A DNA stretch of 19,348 bases from CAZVUW01 sp964629825. Its GTDB lineage: Bacteria; Actinomycetota; Nitriliruptoria; Euzebyales; Egibacteraceae. The stretch's first letter is position 1; every line of letters begins with the position of its first letter. The notes beneath the pieces were generated by a model. The model did not search any database, had not been told where the DNA came from, and saw only the letters and a program-made list of their open reading frames with translations. The stretch lies in contig CAZVUW010000062.1 of assembly GCA_964629825.1 (NCBI GenBank), positions 1 through 19,348 on the forward strand, read 5' to 3'. Of the stretch, positions 6,331 through 14,174 are shown one piece after another. The position numbers were made by a program, and so were the translations under genes.

Positions 6331-7767
6331 CTACTGCGGCAGGTTGTCGTGCCGGAAGCCCGGCTGCAGCGCGTGCTCCAGCGACCCCAGCACGGACTGC
6401 AGGACCGCCCGGGTCTGCGCGGGCGCGATCACCTCGTCGATCGACAGCCGTTCCGCAGGGATGTGCGGCGCCATGGCGTTCGCCCGGTAGTGCGCGATCA
6501 CCTCGTCTCGGCGGCCCGGGTCGGCGGCCAGCTCGCGGCGGTAGATGACGTCCACTGCGCCCTCGGCGCCCATGACGGCCAGCTCCGCGCCGGGCCAGGC
6601 GAAGGCGGCATCCGCCCCGAGCGACTTCGAGCTCATCACGATGTAGGCGCCGCCGAAGGCCTTGCGCAGCACAACCGTGACGCGCGGGACGGTGGACTCG
6701 GCGTAGGCGTACAGGAGCTTGGCGCCCTTGCGGATGATGCCTGACGCCTCCTGGACGGTGCCCGGCAGGAAGCCCGGCGTGTCGACGAGCGTGACGATCG
6801 GCAGGCCGAACGCGTCACACAGCCGAACGAAGCGGGCGCCCTTCTCGCTGGCGGAGATGTCGAGGCAGCCCGCGAGCACGTAGGGCTGGTTGGCTACGAC
6901 GCCCACCGGCCGGCCGCCCAGCCGCGCGAACCCGATCACCAGGTTCGCCGCGTAGCGCGGCTGCAGCTCGAGAAAGCTGCCGCCGTCGACGATGCCGCGG
7001 ATGACGCCCTTCACGTCATACGGGAGCCGGTGGTTCGCGGGAACCTCCGCCATCGGCTCCGGCTCCTCCGGCGGATAGGTCGGCGGGGAGGTCCAGCACG
7101 AGTCGGGCAGGTAGCTGAGGACGTCCGCAGCCAGGCGCAGCGCCGCCTCGGCGTCGTCCGCGACCAGGTGCGCCACCCCGGAGTGGACCGCGTGAACATC
7201 CGCGCCGCCGAGGTCGGACAGGCTGACGTCCTCGAAGGTGACGGCCTTCACCACCTTCGGGCCCGTGACGAACATGTGCGCCCGCCGGCGCTCCATGATC
7301 ACAAGGTCGGTCAAGGCGGGGGAGTACACCGCACCGCCCGCGCATGGGCCGAGGATCACGCTGATCTGCGGCACGCGCCCCGACAGCGCGACGTTGCCGC
7401 GGAAGATGCCGCCGTAGCCGTCCAGCGCCGCGACGCCCTCCTGGATGCGCGCCCCGCCGGAGTCGATCAGGCCGATGACGGGGATGCGGGCGCGGCCGGC
7501 GTGCTGGAGGATGCGAGCGATCTTGCCGGCGTGAACCTCGCCGAGGGACCCGCCGAGCACGGTCGGGTCCTGTGCGAAGACGGCGACCTCGCGGCCGCGC
7601 AGCCGGCCGAGGCCCGTGACGACCCCGTCACCGGCGGGTCGCCTTTCGGCCATGCCGAACTGCGCTGTGCGGTGCCGCGCCTGGCTCCCGAGCTCGGTGA
7701 GCGAGCCCGGGTCAAGCAGCTTGCCGAGGCGCGTGCGAGCGTCCTGCGGTCTGGTGGCGTCCTCCAC
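6331..7767 (-). CDS. Acyl-CoA carboxylase carboxyltransferase subunit (PccB/AccD-like)
   Basis: This 478-residue subunit transfers carboxyl from biotin to an acyl-CoA such as propionyl-CoA or acetyl-CoA. It has the two crotonase-fold halves: the first with SGGARIQEG (103-111) and the oxyanion-hole glycines in CAGGAVYSPALTD (142-154), the second with VDTPGFLPG (328-336) and the AFGGAYIVMSS segment (370-380). Other family landmarks include KVVKAVTFEDVS (171-182) and AWPGAELAVMGAEGAV (390-405). It is 30-50 residues shorter than typical PccB because the N-terminal helix is brief. The GTG start at 7767 is set by a strong site, gaggaggg, about 6 bases before it on the minus strand. No biotin carboxylase or biotin-carrier gene is in the window, so the partner lies elsewhere. 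Substrate (propionyl- versus acetyl-CoA) cannot be decided by eye. Confidence 0.92.
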   Translation of the reverse strand: MEDATRPQDARTRLGKLLDPGSLTELGSQARHRTAQFGMAERRPAGDGVVTGLGRLRGREVAVFAQDPTVLGGSLGEVHAGKIARILQHAGRARIPVIGLIDSGGARIQEGVAALDGYGGIFRGNVALSGRVPQISVILGPCAGGAVYSPALTDLVIMERRRAHMFVTGPKVVKAVTFEDVSLSDLGGADVHAVHSGVAHLVADDAEAALRLAADVLSYLPDSCWTSPPTYPPEEPEPMAEVPANHRLPYDVKGVIRGIVDGGSFLELQPRYAANLVIGFARLGGRPVGVVANQPYVLAGCLDISASEKGARFVRLCDAFGLPIVTLVDTPGFLPGTVQEASGIIRKGAKLLYAYAESTVPRVTVVLRKAFGGAYIVMSSKSLGADAAFAWPGAELAVMGAEGAVDVIYRRELAADPGRRDEVIAHYRANAMAPHIPAERLSIDEVIAPAQTRAVLQSVLGSLEHALQPGFRHDNLPQ

Positions 7768-7850
7768 CGCGAACCCTCCTCTGGGCAGATGCTGTCGCCG
7801 ACCGGCCGCCAGACCCTCCCGCAGCGCGATGGTGCGGCTTGCGGCGGCCC

Positions 7851-7869
7851 CCGTGGGGTATCTCCACGG
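7851..7869 (+). promoter_or_regulatory. Hairpin abutting the topoisomerase IB start
   Basis: ccgtgg (7851-7856) and ccacgg (7864-7869) form a perfect 6-bp stem two bases before ATG 7872. The loop holds gtatct (7858-7863), which also resembles a -10 element placed for transcription starting close to the ATG. No Shine-Dalgarno sequence is visible, so a leaderless mRNA is possible. Confidence 0.3.
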
Positions 7870-7871
7870 CC

Positions 7872-8951
7872 ATGGCGCGTCTACGAAGGGTTGACCCCTC
7901 AGGCCCCGGGATAACCCGTCGGCGGCGGGGCCGCGGGTTCGAGTACTTGGACGAGAGCGGCCGCACGATCACCGATCGCGAGGTGATCGAGCGCTGTCGC
8001 GCGCTGGCCATCCCCCCGGCCTGGCGAGATGTCTGGATCTGCCCGCTGCCCAACGGCCACCTCCAGGCCATCGGCACCGACGCGGCCGGGCGGCGCCAGT
8101 ACCGCTACCACGACCGCTGGCGGCAGCGCCGGGACTCGGAGAAGTTCGACCGCATGCTGGACTTCGCGCGCGGCCTGCCGAAGCTGCGCGCGGCCAGCGC
8201 CGACCTGCTGGTCTCCGGCGACGAGCTGACGCGCGAGCGCGTCCTCGCCTGCGCCGTGCGCCTGCTCGACGTCGGCTTCTTCCGGGTCGGCGGCGCGCCG
8301 CGCAGCGCCGAGGTCGAGTCGTTCGGGCTGACCACGATCCGCAAGGAGCATGTGACCATCTCCGGTGACGTCGTGCAGTTCGACTACCCGGCCAAGGGCG
8401 GCATCGACCGCCTGACCGCCATCGTTGACCCCGATGTGCTGAGCGTCGTGAGCGCGCTGCGCCGTCGCCGCTCGGGCGGAGATGAGCTGCTCGCGTGGAA
8501 GGAGGGCAGGATCTGGGTCGACGTCGACGCGCGTGACGTCAACGGCTTCATCAAGGCGCACTGCGGGTCCGAGCACAGCGCCAAGGACTTCCGCACCTGG
8601 CACGCCACGGTGCTCGCGGCCGTGGGCGTGGCCGTCGCCGGCTGGGCGTCCTCGCCGACGGCTCGGCGTCGCAACGAGGCCCGCGCCGCCAAGGAGGTGG
8701 CGCACTACCTCGGCAACACGCCGGCGGTGGCCCGCGCCTCCTACATCGACCCGCGCGTCTTCGACCGCTACCGCTCGGGCTACACGATCGGGTGGGCGAT
8801 CGACGAGCTGGCCGACTCGGACTCGCCGCAGCTGGCCATCCACGGCGCGGTCGAGGAGGCCGTGCTGGACCTGCTCACCGACCACCGCGAGGCCGACACG
8901 GTGGTCAAGGGCCCGCTCCTGCCGCTGGAGCAGGGCGCAGGATCAGCCTGA
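7872..8951 (+). CDS. DNA topoisomerase IB (poxvirus-like)
   Basis: Type IB topoisomerases relax supercoils by nicking one strand through a 3'-phosphotyrosyl link. The 359-residue protein has the bacterial TopIB layout: an N-terminal domain (about 20-95, with IPPAWRDVWICP) and the catalytic domain. The expected active-site residues are present: R138 in FFRVGG, K175 in FDYPAKGG, R241 in KDFRTWHAT and the nucleophile Y291 in VARASYIDP. The position used by His in poxvirus enzymes is N282 in GNTPAV, which I recall as usual in bacterial members. An earlier TTG (7839) is in frame, but the ATG at 7872 fits the family start better. It is divergent from the carboxyltransferase gene (104 bp apart) and 55 bp upstream of pcrA, so joint transcription with the helicase is plausible. 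Confidence 0.93.
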   Translation: MARLRRVDPSGPGITRRRRGRGFEYLDESGRTITDREVIERCRALAIPPAWRDVWICPLPNGHLQAIGTDAAGRRQYRYHDRWRQRRDSEKFDRMLDFARGLPKLRAASADLLVSGDELTRERVLACAVRLLDVGFFRVGGAPRSAEVESFGLTTIRKEHVTISGDVVQFDYPAKGGIDRLTAIVDPDVLSVVSALRRRRSGGDELLAWKEGRIWVDVDARDVNGFIKAHCGSEHSAKDFRTWHATVLAAVGVAVAGWASSPTARRRNEARAAKEVAHYLGNTPAVARASYIDPRVFDRYRSGYTIGWAIDELADSDSPQLAIHGAVEEAVLDLLTDHREADTVVKGPLLPLEQGAGSA

Positions 8952-8964
8952 GAGAGGGCCTCGG

Positions 8965-8970
8965 TACACT
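8965..8970 (+). promoter_or_regulatory. Possible -10 element before pcrA
   Basis: tacact (8965-8970) is a fair -10 match and sits about 37 bp before the GTG start of pcrA. No -35 element is recognisable. It would give a short leader with no Shine-Dalgarno site. Weak, and read-through from the topoisomerase gene is an alternative. Confidence 0.25.
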
Positions 8971-9006
8971 GCCCGAAACGGTCCTTCTAGCCCTCGGTCT
9001 GCCCCT

Positions 9007-11244
9007 GTGCCTTCGGAAGCCTCACCAGATCTGCTCGCCGGGATGAACCCCGAACAGCGCGCGGCGGTCCTCCATGCCGGAGGGCCGCTGCTCATCGTGG
9101 CCGGTGCCGGCTCGGGCAAGACGCGCGTGCTCACGCACCGGATCGCCCACCTGATCCACGAGCGCGGCGTCAACCCGTACGAGATCCTGGCGATCACGTT
9201 CACCAACAAGGCCGCCGACGAGATGAAGGAGCGCGTGGGCGCCCTGGTCGGCGAGCGGCTGGTCGGCATCTCCCGCGACGCCGACGGTCGCACCCAGCAC
9301 CGCCGCTGGGGCGGCATGTGGGTGTCGACCTTCCACTCGGCCTGCGCGCGCATCCTGCGGGCCGAGGCGCCGCGCCTGGGCTACCGGCCGACCTTCACGA
9401 TCTACGACGCGGCCGACTCGCTGCGGCTGGTGTCGATGTGCATCAAGGATCTCGGCATCGACCCGAAGCGCGTCTCGCCGCGCGGCGCCGCCAACGCCAT
9501 CTCGGCGGCCAAGAACGAGCTGGTGGATTTCGACACCTACGCGCTGCGGGCCGAGAACTGGTACGAGCGCCAGGTGGCCGAGGTCTACAAGGCCTACGCG
9601 GGTCGCCTGCAGCGCGCCAGCGCGTTCGACTTCGACGACCTGCTGGTGCGCACCGTCGAGCTGCTCCAGCTGTTCGACGACGTCCTCGACCGCTACCGCC
9701 AGCAGTTCCGTCACATCCTGGTCGACGAGTGGCAGGACACGAACCGGGCGCAGTACGAGCTCGTGAAGACCCTGGCGGAGGAGCACCGCAACATCACGGT
9801 GGTCGGTGACGACTCCCAGTCGATCTACCGCTTCCGCGGCGCCGACATCCGCAACATCCTCGACTTCGAGCGCGACTTCCCCGACGCCGAGGTCATCAAG
9901 CTGGAGCGCAACTACCGCTCCACCCAGACGATCCTGTCCGCCGCCAACGGCGTCATCGCCAACAACACCCGCCAGATCTCCAAGCGTCTGTGGACCGATG
10001 CGGGTCAGGGCGCCAAGGTCGTCCGCTACACGGCGGACAACGAGCACGACGAGGCCGCCTTCGTCGTCGAGGAGATCAACCGGCTTGAGGACTCGGAGGG
10101 GTACTCGCCCGGTGACTGCGCCGTCTTCTACCGGACCAACGCGCAGTCGCGGGTGCTGGAGGAGGTGCTGATCCGCCTCGGGCTGCCCTATCAGATCATC
10201 GGCGGTACGCGCTTCTACGAGCGCAAGGAGATCAAGGACGTCCTCGCCTACCTGGCGCTGGTCGTCAACCCCGACGACGACGTCGCCGCGCAGCGCGTGG
10301 TGAACGTGCCGCGGCGCGGCGTCGGCGCCAAGACCGTCGAGGCGCTGGAGCTGTACGCCGGACGCGAGCGCGTCTCCTTCATGGAGGCCTGCCGGCGCGC
10401 CGGGGACAACCACCTCCTCGCCGCCCGCGCCGTGGGGGCGGTGCGGGACTTCGTCGCCACCGTCGACCTGCTGCGGACGCACGCGGCCGAGGGCACCGAG
10501 CTGCGGCGCATCGTCGAGCTGGCCTGGGAGCGCACCGGCTACCTGGCCGAGCTCGAGTCCGAGCGCACCGTCGAGGCCCTGGGCCGGGTCGAGAACCTCC
10601 GCGAGCTGGCCGGCGTGGCCGAGGACTTCGAGGCCCTGCAGCCGGGCGCCACGCTGGAGCAGTTCCTCGAGCGCATCTCCCTCATCGCCGACGCCGACAC
10701 GCTCGAGGAGCCCGGCTCACGCGTCACCCTGATGACGCTGCACAACGCGAAGGGCCTGGAGTTCCCGGTCGTCTTCCTGGTCGGCATGGAGGACTCGGTG
10801 TTCCCGCACTACCGTGCGCTCGGCGACCCCGAGGAGCTCGAGGAGGAGCGGCGCCTTTGCTACGTCGGCATGACCAGGGCGCGCGAGCGCCTGTACGTCA
10901 CCTCGGCCTGGCAGCGCAGCCTCTTCGGCGGCACCAACGCCAACCCGCCGTCGCGCTTCCTGGGGGAGATCCCCCCGGAGCTGGTCGACCACCGCACCTC
11001 GGACCGTGGCGGCCCGAGCCGGCGCGCGGTCGCCAGGACCGGCCCCAGACCGAACGCCCGGGTCGGGGATGCCGACAGCGGTGCCGAGTTCTCCACCGGT
11101 GACCGCGTGCTGCACCCCACCTTCGGCGCGGGGACGCTGCTGGAGCTGACCGGCACGGCCGGGAACGAGGAGGCACTCGTCAACTTCGACGAGTACGGGA
11201 CCAAGCGGCTGCTGCTGGCCTACGCCCCGATGGTCCGGGCCTAG
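9007..11244 (+). CDS. pcrA: ATP-dependent 3'-5' DNA helicase, PcrA/UvrD family
   Basis: This superfamily 1A helicase unwinds DNA for repair and for clearing stalled replication or transcription. From GTG 9007 it has 745 residues, the normal length. Helicase motifs are complete: Walker A GAGSGKT (33-39), motif Ia ITFTNKAADEMKER, Walker B DEWQDTN (240-246), motif III GDDSQSIYRFRGAD, motif IV ERNYRST, motif V TLMTLHNAKGLEFPVVF and motif VI RRLCYVGMTRARERLYVT. A Tudor-like C-terminal domain (about 695-745, GDRVLHPTFGAGTLLEL) matches the PcrA part known to bind RNA polymerase. A tryptophan replaces the usual Tyr in DEYQDTN. A much longer frame (to 8482) overlaps the topoisomerase gene and is spurious. 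ATG 9043 is an alternative start; neither has a good Shine-Dalgarno site. It ends 6 bp before the convergent thioredoxin gene. Confidence 0.95.
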   Translation: MPSEASPDLLAGMNPEQRAAVLHAGGPLLIVAGAGSGKTRVLTHRIAHLIHERGVNPYEILAITFTNKAADEMKERVGALVGERLVGISRDADGRTQHRRWGGMWVSTFHSACARILRAEAPRLGYRPTFTIYDAADSLRLVSMCIKDLGIDPKRVSPRGAANAISAAKNELVDFDTYALRAENWYERQVAEVYKAYAGRLQRASAFDFDDLLVRTVELLQLFDDVLDRYRQQFRHILVDEWQDTNRAQYELVKTLAEEHRNITVVGDDSQSIYRFRGADIRNILDFERDFPDAEVIKLERNYRSTQTILSAANGVIANNTRQISKRLWTDAGQGAKVVRYTADNEHDEAAFVVEEINRLEDSEGYSPGDCAVFYRTNAQSRVLEEVLIRLGLPYQIIGGTRFYERKEIKDVLAYLALVVNPDDDVAAQRVVNVPRRGVGAKTVEALELYAGRERVSFMEACRRAGDNHLLAARAVGAVRDFVATVDLLRTHAAEGTELRRIVELAWERTGYLAELESERTVEALGRVENLRELAGVAEDFEALQPGATLEQFLERISLIADADTLEEPGSRVTLMTLHNAKGLEFPVVFLVGMEDSVFPHYRALGDPEELEEERRLCYVGMTRARERLYVTSAWQRSLFGGTNANPPSRFLGEIPPELVDHRTSDRGGPSRRAVARTGPRPNARVGDADSGAEFSTGDRVLHPTFGAGTLLELTGTAGNEEALVNFDEYGTKRLLLAYAPMVRA

Positions 11245-11250
11245 GCGCCG

Positions 11251-11823
11251 CTAGTCCGAGGCGAGGAGGTTCTCCTCGATCGTGGAGCGCAGGCGGTCGC
11301 CATCGAGGCCTCCGGGGTGGCCGCGCACGATCACGCCGCCCTTGGTGATGAAGGCCAGCAGCGGCGGCTCGGCGACCCCGTAGCGCAGCCAGATCTCCTC
11401 CTCGGGGTCTTCGCCGACCGCGTAGGGGACCTTCCGCTCGCGCAGGTACGAGGTGATGTCGTCCGTCTCGTCGTTGGCGGTGATGCCGATGAAGACGATC
11501 TCGTCGGCGAACTCCCGCGCGACCTCGTTGATCTCGGCCTGCTGCTCCTGGCACGCGGGGCACCAGGAGGCCAGGAAGTGCAGGACGACCGGACGCTCCT
11601 CCCACAGGTCCGAGGCCGTGATGGTCGTGCCGTCGAGGAGCGTGAGGTCGAAATCAGGCGCGGAGGGGGAGTCCTCGGGCGCCTCGGCGAAGGCCACGTC
11701 CTCCGGCGGGGGGCCGTCGGGCAGCCGGTCGGCACCGCCGACGGCTCCGTCGCTGCAGGCCCCCAGCACGATGGCCGCCGAGGCGAGAAGGGCGGCGCTC
11801 AGCCGCCGCGGGCGCGTGCTCAC
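11251..11823 (-). CDS. TlpA-like thioredoxin-fold lipoprotein
   Basis: The GTG start at 11823 gives 190 residues, and its overlap with the upstream stop (GTGA) plus a ggagg site 5 bases before it indicates translational coupling. Residues 1-23 form a lipoprotein signal with lipobox LGAC and lipidated C23, so the protein should sit on the outer face of the membrane. After a linker rich in Pro, Glu and Asp, a thioredoxin-fold domain begins at about 55 (APDFDLTLLDGTTI). The redox motif is WCPAC (87-91), and PPLLAFITKGGVIV contains the cis-Pro region. This is typical of TlpA/ResA-like extracytoplasmic disulfide reductants or AhpC-TSA relatives, for example in cytochrome c or envelope protein maturation. 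No cytochrome c genes are nearby, so the partner is unknown. Confidence 0.87.
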   Translation of the reverse strand: MSTRPRRLSAALLASAAIVLGACSDGAVGGADRLPDGPPPEDVAFAEAPEDSPSAPDFDLTLLDGTTITASDLWEERPVVLHFLASWCPACQEQQAEINEVAREFADEIVFIGITANDETDDITSYLRERKVPYAVGEDPEEEIWLRYGVAEPPLLAFITKGGVIVRGHPGGLDGDRLRSTIEENLLASD

Positions 11824-12278
11824 GGAACCTCCAGCTCCACGTACCAATCCTCGTCCTCCAGCTCGGCGCGGGTCTTGGTGACCTCGTGCTCACCTGCCAC
11901 CTGGATCGTGTAGCTGTCCAGCTCGGGCACGTCGGAGATCTCGAAGCGGAGCATGCAGCCCGAGGGGGCGCGCTCCAGCTCCTCGAGATCGGAGTAGGCC
12001 ATCACCGCTTCGCCCTGGTCGAGGACACCCTCGGCCACGACCTCGCCATCGGAGTCGAGGATCAGCACCTCGGCATCCGGATGCACGTGGAGGAACGGCC
12101 GCGCACCCGCGCATGGCTCGCCGATGTTCCGGATGTTCAGATCTCGCACGAGGATGTCGCCGCTGATGCTCAAAGAGTCATCAGCGCTCGACGACCCGTC
12201 GCCGCGCAGCGCCCAAGCGGCGGCCCCCAAAGCCGCCACCAGGGCGAGGATCCCGACTATCAGCACACCCCGCCTCAT
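11820..12278 (-). CDS. Membrane-anchored extracytoplasmic protein of unknown function
   Basis: The ATG at 12278 gives 152 residues; a G-rich stretch (aggggaa) directly precedes it. Residues 4-24 (GVLIVGILALVAALGAAAWAL) form one uncleaved or signal-like hydrophobic segment, with no lipobox. The remaining 120-odd residues look extracytoplasmic, with a Ser/Asp-rich linker (27-38), then a mostly beta-strand domain containing HVHPDAEVLILDSDGEVV and two cysteines (C56 and C108) that could form a disulfide. I do not recognise the family. It precedes the thioredoxin lipoprotein and overlaps it by 4 bp, so the two are co-translated. The thioredoxin might act on the C56/C108 pair, which is inference. 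Confidence 0.7.
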   Translation of the reverse strand: MRRGVLIVGILALVAALGAAAWALRGDGSSSADDSLSISGDILVRDLNIRNIGEPCAGARPFLHVHPDAEVLILDSDGEVVAEGVLDQGEAVMAYSDLEELERAPSGCMLRFEISDVPELDSYTIQVAGEHEVTKTRAELEDEDWYVELEVP

Positions 12279-12390
12279 TTCCCCTGCAGGGTACCACCAC
12301 GCTCTTGACACCCCTGCAACGGAGGGAAAGGCTCACGATTGCGGCGAATATCCCTTTCGTCCGCTCTTCTCGTGCGCAAGGGGGTACCGA
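12279..12390. promoter_or_regulatory. Divergent promoter region with a consensus -35
   Basis: This 112-bp gap separates the unknown membrane protein from the LVIVD gene. ttgaca (12305-12310) is a perfect -35 on the plus strand, but no good -10 lies 16-19 bp downstream (aaggct at 12328-12333). The octamer cccctgca occurs at 12281-12288 and again at 12311-12318, which could be an operator. The LVIVD ribosome binding site (aaggggg, ending near 12384) is clear. Confidence 0.35.
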
Positions 12391-14115
12391 GTGAGCAAAC
12401 GCTGGAGCCTCTTCCTCGGCGTAGCCCTATCCATCGCGTTGCTGATCCCGCTGGGCGCGGCAGCGCAGACCCCGGAGCAACCCAGCGGAACCCTCCGTCT
12501 GGTGGGCCACAACCCCCTGATGAACCGCGGCATGAACGCGGCCATCGCGATCCACGGCGACTACGCCTACATCGGCAGCCGCACCGACGGCCACCCTGAG
12601 GACGAGTACGCCTCCGGGATCTTCATAGTCGACATCTCCGACCCCGCTAACCCGACGACCGTGGGCCGCATGGGCCCGCCCGACACCGCCAACCAGGGAG
12701 AATCGTCGCGCGAGCTGCGCATCTGGCAGTCGCAGGACATCCTCATCGTCCTCCACACCAACTGTGGTGGCGCCGGTGCCCACAACTGCACAACACCTTC
12801 GCGGAACAACTTCCGCTTCTTCGACATCTCGGGTGACAACGCCACAGACCCCGAGCTGATCACGACCTTCAACCAGGCCACCCACGAGTTCTACCTGTGG
12901 GAGGATCCCGATGACCCCGAGCGCGCGCTGATCTTCGCCGGCAGCGCCGGCTCGAACACGACGGCGTTCTCCGTGTGGGACATCTCCCCCGTGTTGGACG
13001 GCGAGCAGCCGATCACGCTCTTGCGCTCCCGACACGGCTACACCAATCCCTCGGGCGGACTGCACTCGCTGTCGATCAGCACCGACGGCACGCGGGCGTT
13101 CTTCGCGCTGCTGACCGGCGGGTTCGCAGTCGCGGACACCTCGGACTTCGCAGCCGGCGTCGAGGACCCCGAGCTGCGACCGATCACCATCAACCAGAAC
13201 CGCCCGATCTGGGACGGGCCCGGGGCGCACAGCGCGCTGAAGCTGTGGAACCGCGACTGGGCGTACGTCTCGGATGAGGTGTACGGAACGGCCACCGGCA
13301 GCGACCACGGCTGCCCATGGGGTTGGGCACGATTGATCGACATCTCCGATCCGACGACGCCGACCGTGGAAGGGGAGTACAAGCTGCCGCAGAACCTGGA
13401 GGAGGACTGCGACATCTGGGAGCCGCGCCCACGGACGTCCTACTCGGCGCACAACCCGACGCACACCCCCAACGTCGTCCTCACGACCTGGCACTCGGGT
13501 GGCCTGCAGCTGATCGACGTGTCGGACCCGTCCAGCCCCACGCAGCTGGCCGAGTACTTCCCCGACCCGCCTGACGAGGTGCAGATGGAGGACCCGCGCC
13601 TGTCCTCCGACCCGGACACGGGCCGCAACGAGAAGGTCGTGATGTGGAGCTACCCGATAATCAAGGGCGGGCTGATCTACGTCGTGGACCTGCGCAACGG
13701 CCTGTACGTCCTCGACTACGACGGCCCCTACGAGGATGAGATCGAGGCGATCGGCTTCCTCGAGGGCAACTCCAACCTGGGTCACGCCCTGTGCTACGAG
13801 CCGGTCGGTGAGCGCCCCGACTACTGCACCTCGTTCTGGATGTCCGGCTACGAGCTGGATCTGCTGGTCGCCGACGGCGGCATCACCGAGGGTCTCGAGG
13901 GCAAGGTCCGCAACGCCCTCGAGAAGGCCGAGGAGTGGCTGACGATGCCGAAGAAGGGCAACGTCGCCCTGTCGCACCTCGAGCGCGCCATCCACCTGCT
14001 GCTGTGGCAGGCGGATGTGATCGAGAACAAGAACAAGCCCAACCAAGGCGATGCCGAGCGGCTGCGTGAGCTGGCCGACTCCATCGCCAGGCTGCTCGCG
14101 TCCCTGCGCGGGTAA
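12391..14115 (+). CDS. Secreted LVIVD-repeat beta-propeller-like protein
   Basis: GTG 12391, preceded by a G-rich ribosome binding site, gives 574 residues; an upstream in-frame ATG exists at 12124 but overlaps the divergent gene. Residues 1-25 form a signal peptide (KRWSLFLGVALSIALLIPLGAAA), likely cleaved before QTPEQ. The body contains short LVIVD-type units, such as GIFIVDISDPANPTTVG, ARLIDISDPTTPTVEG and GLQLIDVSDPSSPTQLAEY, which usually form a propeller on the cell surface or in the periplasm. The C-terminal 75 residues (from about 498) are a charged helix-rich region without the repeat. Function is unknown in such proteins. It converges with a DapA-like gene and shares the hairpin at 14130-14160. 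Confidence 0.85.
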   Translation: MSKRWSLFLGVALSIALLIPLGAAAQTPEQPSGTLRLVGHNPLMNRGMNAAIAIHGDYAYIGSRTDGHPEDEYASGIFIVDISDPANPTTVGRMGPPDTANQGESSRELRIWQSQDILIVLHTNCGGAGAHNCTTPSRNNFRFFDISGDNATDPELITTFNQATHEFYLWEDPDDPERALIFAGSAGSNTTAFSVWDISPVLDGEQPITLLRSRHGYTNPSGGLHSLSISTDGTRAFFALLTGGFAVADTSDFAAGVEDPELRPITINQNRPIWDGPGAHSALKLWNRDWAYVSDEVYGTATGSDHGCPWGWARLIDISDPTTPTVEGEYKLPQNLEEDCDIWEPRPRTSYSAHNPTHTPNVVLTTWHSGGLQLIDVSDPSSPTQLAEYFPDPPDEVQMEDPRLSSDPDTGRNEKVVMWSYPIIKGGLIYVVDLRNGLYVLDYDGPYEDEIEAIGFLEGNSNLGHALCYEPVGERPDYCTSFWMSGYELDLLVADGGITEGLEGKVRNALEKAEEWLTMPKKGNVALSHLERAIHLLLWQADVIENKNKPNQGDAERLRELADSIARLLASLRG

Positions 14116-14129
14116 GGCCGGGGGTTCTC

Positions 14130-14160
14130 GGAGGGGCGTCGCAGCAGCGGGCGCCCCTCC
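14130..14160. terminator. Bidirectional hairpin between LVIVD gene and DapA-like gene
   Basis: The arms ggaggggcg (14130-14138) and cgcccctcc (14152-14160) pair perfectly over 9 bp with a 13-base loop. It sits between two convergent stops (14115 and 14175), so it can terminate both transcripts. Confidence 0.68.
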
Positions 14161-14174
14161 AGCTTGTCGGAGGG

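Noticed and set aside
8482..9006. Long N-terminal extension of PcrA
   Set aside because: It overlaps the topoisomerase IB gene in another frame and reads as an Arg/Ser/Pro-rich shadow. The helicase N-terminus begins normally near 9007.
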